64,000 nt of DNA, taken from NCBI GenBank assembly GCA_964016985.1, contig OZ024823.1, forward strand, positions 66,918,514-66,982,513, in the 5' to 3' direction. The notes under the pieces are model-generated. The model was given only the letters and a program-made list of their open reading frames with translations. It searched no databases and was not told where the DNA came from. The first letter of the stretch is position 1; each line of letters begins with the position of its first letter. Shown in pieces: positions 59,386 through 64,000 of the stretch. Source of the stretch: Anodontia alba (Eukaryota; Mollusca; Bivalvia; Lucinida; Lucinidae). The position numbers and the translations under genes were made by a program.

Positions 59386-60216
59386 AGGTAACTGAGTTAC
59401 GGCGCATACAAGAATGTTTAGAAAAAAATAATCAAAGGGGCATAACTTGGAAAGTAAGAAAGGGGAAGCAATTATTCTTGTACACGACATGTCGTCCTAA
59501 CCTAATACACATTCCTATAAAATAACATGCAGATATCCCCAACGGTTACTGAGATGGTGCATACAAGAATATTTGGAAAAAATCAAAGGGGCATAACTTG
59601 GAAAATAAGAAAGGGGGAGCAATCATTCTTGTATGCGACACGTCGTCCTGACCTAATACATATTCCTATAAATTTGCATGAAGATATCCTGAATGGTAAC
59701 TGAGTTATGGCGTGTACAAGAATGTTTATGGACATACAGATGGACAGACAGATGGATGGAAGGACAGACGGACAGCGCCATGCTATAATATGTCCATTTT
59801 TTTAAAAATGGGCATACACACACTGTTATAAAGTTTCATCAATATTTTCTCAATTGGTTATCAAGTTATGGCATGCACAAGATTTGTATATACAAAATTA
59901 GCATAAAAAACAATCAATGGGACATAATTCTGAAACAAAGAAACCGAAAGCAACCGTTATTATATGCGAGATTGTGACCTGACCTAATACACATTCCTAT
60001 AAAGTTGCATGAAGATATCCCTAACGGTTGCTGAGTTATGGCATGTACAAGAATGTTTGGGAAAAATTAATCAAAGGGGCATAACTTGGAAACTAGGAAA
60101 GGGGGAACAATCATTCTTGTGCGCACCACGTCGTACTGACCTAATACATAATCCTATAAAATTGCATGAAGATATGAACGGTTACTGAGTTATGGTGCGT
60201 ACAAGAATGTTTTGAA

Positions 60217-61765
60217 AACAAGAGGCCCACGGGCCACGGGTCGCTCACCTGAGTGACATAGCCACTGCAGATATGCAGATGTTATGCAACATTTTTCCAA
60301 TCCTGTCATCGCAACTAATGAAAAGATCATCATTTAAGCAGTTCTTAATTTTGAAGAAGAATATATATGGCATGCCAGTCAATGGAGCGTGATCATTTGA
60401 ACAAACTCTAAATGGCGGCCAGCTTGGATTTACAATCGGCACGAGTTTAGATATCTTTGATCTACGAGTCACCCCAATGCTTCCTATCAAGTTTCAAGTC
60501 AACTGGCCTTTCGGTTCAGGAGAAGAAGCGAAAAATAGATTTTCAAGATGGCTGCCATGGTGGCCATCTTGGATATCCGATTGGCATGATTTTAACTATT
60601 TTTTATCTACAAGCCACCCCAATGTCTCCTACCAAGTTTGGAGTCAATTGGCCTTTCGGTGCAGGAAAAGAGGCTAGACATAGATCAGCATGATTTTAGC
60701 TACTTTTGATCTACAAGTCTCCCTGATGCTTCCTATCAAGTTTCAAGTCAACTGGCCTTTCGGTTCAGGAGAAGAAGCGAAAAATAGATTTTCAAGATGG
60801 CGGCCAAGGCAGCCATCTTGGATTTCAGATCAGCACGATTTTAGCTACTTTTGATCTACAAGTCACCCTGATGCTTCCTAGCAAGTTTGGAGTCAATTGG
60901 CCTTTCGGTTCAGGAGAAGAAGCGAAAAATTGATTTTCAAGATGGCAGCCATGGCGGCCATCTTGGATTTCCGATCGGCACGACTTTAGCTACTTTTGAT
61001 CTACAAGTCACCCTGATGCTTCCTAGCAAGTTTGGAGTCAATTGGCCTTTCGGTTCAGGAGAAGATGCAAAAAATAGATTTTCAAGATGGCGGCCATGGC
61101 GGCCATCTTGGATTTCCCATCGACACGATTATAGCTATTTTTGATCTACAAGTCACCCTGATGCTTCCTAGCAAGTTTGGAGTCAATTGGCCTTTCGGTT
61201 CAGGAGAAGATGTGAAAAATAGATTTTCAAGATGGCGGCCATGGTGGCCATCTTGGATTTCCGATCGGCACGATTTTAGCTACTTTTGATCTACAAGTCA
61301 CCCTGATGCTTCCTAGCAAGTTTGGAGTCAATTGGGCTTTCAGTTCAGGAGAAGAAGCGAAAAATATATTTTCAAGATGGCCGCCATGGCGGCCATCTTC
61401 GATTTCCGATCGGCACGATTTTAGCTATTTTTGATCTACAAGTCACCCTGATGCTTCCTAGCAAGTTTGGAGTCAATTGGCCTTTCGGTTCAGGAGAAGA
61501 AGCGAAAAATAGATCTTCAAGATGGCAGCCATGGTGGCCATCTTGGATTTCCTATCGGAACGATTTTAGCTATTTTTGATCTACAAGTCACCCCGATGCT
61601 TCCTACCAAGTATCAAGTCAATTGGCCCAGGGGTGTAGGAGGAGTAGGCTTTTAAAGCAATTGTTGACGCCGCACGACGGACGACGCACGATGGACGACG
61701 CACGACGAACATTGACTGACCACAACAGCTCACCATGAGCACTTCGTGCTCAGGTGAGCTAAAAA
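60217..61765 (+). mobile_element. HTE family A, complete reference-like copy
   Basis: Left end AACAAGAGG, hairpin GGCCCACGGGCC, X = GCTCACCTGAG and ~170 bp shared with HTE F (ACATAGCCACTGCAGATATG, GATCATCATTTAAGCAG). About eight ~145 bp units follow (TTTTCAAGATGGCGGCCATG, GCTACTTTTGATCTACAAGT, CCTAGCAAGTTTGGAGTCAA). An ACGACGGACGACGC tract (61665-61708) and full hairpin 61728-61759 (GCTCACC(A)TGAGCAC..GTGCTCAGGTGAGC) then TAAAAA close it. It is inserted in an N unit at GAAAA/AATTAATC. Confidence 0.92.
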
Positions 61766-62326
61766 TTAATCAAAGGGGCATAACTTGGAAACTAAGAAAG
61801 GGGGAACAATCATTCTTGTGCGCGACACGTCGTCCTGACCTAATACATATTCCTATAAAATTGCATGATGATATCCTGAACGGTTACTGAGTTATGGAGT
61901 GTACAAGAACTGTTTACGGACGGACGGACGGACAGCGCCATGCCATAATACTTCCGTTTTTTTCAAAACGGGCATATAAAAAAGGCAGAGTTGTCATTCT
62001 TATACGCGACACGTCATCTCATCCTGTTCTACATTCTACCAAGTACCATCAAAAGGGTATTCTAGTTACAGAGCAGACACAAAATCTATTTCAAACTAAA
62101 CAAAGGGAAATAACTCTAAAAGTAAGAAAGCCAGAGTTGTCATTCTTGTAACCAACACGTTGTCTTGGTCCTGTTGTACATTTCTACCAAGTATCATCAA
62201 AATATTTCAAAGGGTATTCAAGTTACAGAGCGGACAAGAAGTCTTACACCGACGCCGACCTGATCTGTCCCTAAAACAATATGTTTCCCCCCACCCCCAC
62301 CCAGCATCGGTAGGGGGGGGCCATAA

Positions 62327-64000
62327 CTAGTTATTAAAAACTAAGAGTGGCAGATTCATATGACATACAATACTGTATCGGAAAGACTTACAAGTGGCTA
62401 CAACAGCTTCTTTTTTATCTATAAGAAGAGCTCGTGATTACTATTTTTAAAGAAAAAGAAATGCTATTTCCATAATAAAATCGTTGGAACAAAACATTAT
62501 ACATTGCATAAACTAGATCCACCCTTGCACATGAAAAATAAATCAAGCATAAAGTTTCAATGCGAGCATTCATTTATCACCCTGGTGAAGAAATACACGT
62601 AATGAAATTCATAAATAAAACCAAACAAATATTTGCAGTGGTACAGATGTCTATTCTCTGCCTACATAAAAGCAAGAATTTTCCAAATGGAAACCGATTT
62701 TCCATAACAAGATAAACATACACACTCCGAAAGTTTCTGCAGAAACCTTTGCTATGAAAATTACAGCAACATAGAGATTTTAAATGACAGATGCATATGT
62801 CTTTTGGCAAACTTTTCTCAATACTTCTTGAAATACATTCTTGTCACAATGAATTTTGTCTGTGTTAATGCAGTTTACCCATTAATGCCTAAAGTCACTA
62901 AGTTGGGAGATTTGCAGACTGCAAACAAACATAGTGTCTGATCAGAGTCTGTACTCTTTGCCAAGATACTACTATGTTACTACTATGTTACAATAACAGA
63001 AATAAGTATGTACTTTTCTATAAAATGCCCATTATGATGTATAATGGACCTTTCCAGCTCACATGATGTAAGAATTCTTTGAATCCAGCCATTAATGGGT
63101 GAAAGCATGACGCCTGTGTGTGAGTGTCGGAAGTTGCGCTATGATTTTGACAGAGGAATTCAGAATACATATTGTACTAGACTCAAATTCTTTCAAACAA
63201 TGTCACAATATGCAAGATTGATTTTTTTATCTGTTTGTCCCTTTTCCCACACAGAGTCAAAGTTTGCACTACATTTGGATGTTTTAAAGGCTTTGGTAAA
63301 AGTAAATGTGTCCTATTAGCCACAGCTGTGATGGGATCATGGGAGTTAGAGGCCACAGAGTCTTGGGCTACAGCATGTGAAAGACTGACCCAATCCTCTC
63401 CCTGCCTTGCCTTTAACTTCCTCCGCAGGGTACCCATTCACTCCTGTGTGAACTGTGAGAGTTTTTTTTTTCAGTTGATGCCAACTTGATGGTCTTAATT
63501 TGGCTCAAATCTGCAAACTTCAGCACCGCATTCAAATGGCTACGGAGTCTCTTGCACTGGTACAAGAGTACAATTAGTAGCTAAGGTAGAAAACAGTCAC
63601 CTACACACTGCAGGATTGGTCACTAGGGCAGATGGAGCCCTCAAGCCCTGGTCGGCAATCCATCTAGGAGAAGGCAACTCCAAACAAAAATCTACATATC
63701 TGGATTTGCCTGTTCCAGCTATGTATGTAAAGTCTGCTTCGGTAGCTGGGGCGGAAGAAATCATTTCTGACTCAACGGCCCAAATGGCGATGCAGCAGCA
63801 TGTTGTGGTGCATGAAGAGCATGACAAGGCACTAAAGACGTCATGGTCATCCACTGCATCCGGGCTTAGCTCCAGATGTCTTAACACTGTCTTGCCTCTG
63901 GATCCAGCTAGGTCAGTACGAGAGTGAGGTTGACTCTGCGTGCCTCTCCCTCACTATAATCCAATTCATAGCGTATGTCATCTTAATCATATACACACAG
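62327..64000. other. Unrecognised low-copy-looking DNA at the window end
   Basis: No HTE units. From about 63330 the composition becomes more balanced. Frames of about 96-103 codons overlap on both strands at 63597-63927; the plus frame reads ALKPWSAIHLGEGNSKQKST and LDLPVPAMYVKSASVAGAEE. I recognise neither. It may be part of a gene continuing beyond the window, or a retroelement relic. Confidence 0.35.

Larger units (their letters stand above)
58113..61982 (+). mobile_element. HTE family N (contains SINE2 and HTE A; two right ends)
   Basis: Left end AACAAGAGCTTCGCCAGCGG with a GC hairpin and X = ATACGCCCGTTT. ~155 bp units (AAAGGGGCATAACTTGGAAA, ATCATTCTTGTACACGACAC, GTCGTCCTGACCTAATACAC, ACGGTTACTGAGTTATGGCG) follow. 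A first ACGG tract and hairpin lie at 59789-59816 (TATGTCCATTTTT..AAAAATGGGCATA), then more units, then the final ACGG tract and hairpin 61948-61977 (ATAC(TT)CCGTTTT..AAAACGGGCATAT) with AAAA. It inserted at AGAAGTAA/GAAAGGC of an H unit. Confidence 0.83.
54123..62326 (+). mobile_element. HTE family H, copy 2 (8.2 kb with nested insertions)
   Basis: Left end AACTAGAAAAGG with T-run/A-run hairpin and X = ATGTTCCCCCGCC. H units lie at 54180-54895, 57766-58112 and 61983-62270. The B/A chimera (54896-57765) and HTE N (58113-61982) interrupt it, and the H unit resumes in register after each. The right end is at 62280-62326: ATGTTTCCCCCC … GGGGGGGGCCATAA. The pre-terminal tract is only CCGACGCCGACC-like. 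Confidence 0.8.

Noticed and set aside
39044..61655. MESIGLSVQEKKRKIDFQDG peptides as a gene family
   Set aside because: They are frames of the ~145 bp family A unit, repeated with unit spacing and broken between units.
9128..61765. CACCTG/CAGGTG in the X words as host E-box enhancers
   Set aside because: The word is explained by element ends; nothing in the window supports a regulatory role.
1..62326. Regularly spaced repeats as CRISPR arrays
   Set aside because: Units are 85-350 bp with diverged repeats and no unique spacers, and the context is eukaryotic transposons.

Overview
This window looks like accessory DNA from a mollusc, most likely a bivalve. No intact host gene is recognisable. 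There are no operons, ribosomal RNAs, free-standing tRNAs or CRISPR arrays. The sequence is a dense, nested stack of transposable elements and tandem arrays. The lineage guess rests on two things: tRNA-derived SINEs, and the many 145-190 bp tandem arrays carried by small elements with an ACGG-type microsatellite, a combination known from bivalve 'pearl'/tandem-repeat MITE and Helentron-associated elements.

Most of the window belongs to one structural class, called HTE here (hairpin-terminated tandem-repeat element). An HTE starts with AAC(A/T)AG plus a short hairpin and a family-specific word X. It continues as an array of 85-350 bp units and an (ACGG)n-like tract. It ends in a terminal hairpin made of X, a loop and the reverse complement of X, followed by TAA/TAAAAA. 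At least twelve families (A, B, C, D, F, G, H, I, J, K, L, M, N, O) follow this plan, and all copies I could orient point the same way. The resemblance to non-autonomous Helentron/DINE-1-like elements is an inference.

Layout: 1-1451 end of a family G HTE; 1454-1745 decayed RNase H1 pseudogene; 1954-9000 a long inverted-repeat complex holding a 5.9 kb AT-rich element with perfect 41 bp TIRs; 9128-12684 HTE families D and M; 12890-20160 an ~85 bp satellite interrupted by a SINE and a hAT-type MITE; 20170-22559 HTE G; 23066-27787 HTE C; 28136-40169 a mariner element expanded from ~1.3 kb to 12 kb by three HTE insertions, which themselves carry a LINE, a SINE and another HTE; 40868-44259 HTE G interrupted by F; 44260-51272 HTE H interrupted by a SINE and HTEs I, J and K; 51650-52120 HTE O; 52697-54078 SINEs and GT microsatellite; 54123-62326 a second H element interrupted by a B/A chimera and by N, which itself contains a SINE and a complete A; 62327-64000 unrecognised single-copy-looking DNA.

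The only sizeable protein-coding remains are a DD34D mariner transposase pseudogene split into three pieces (+ strand) and a 5'-truncated LINE reverse transcriptase with a 528-codon open stretch (- strand). The many other short reading frames are products of repeat units. All boundaries were read by eye; unit lengths and copy numbers are approximate.
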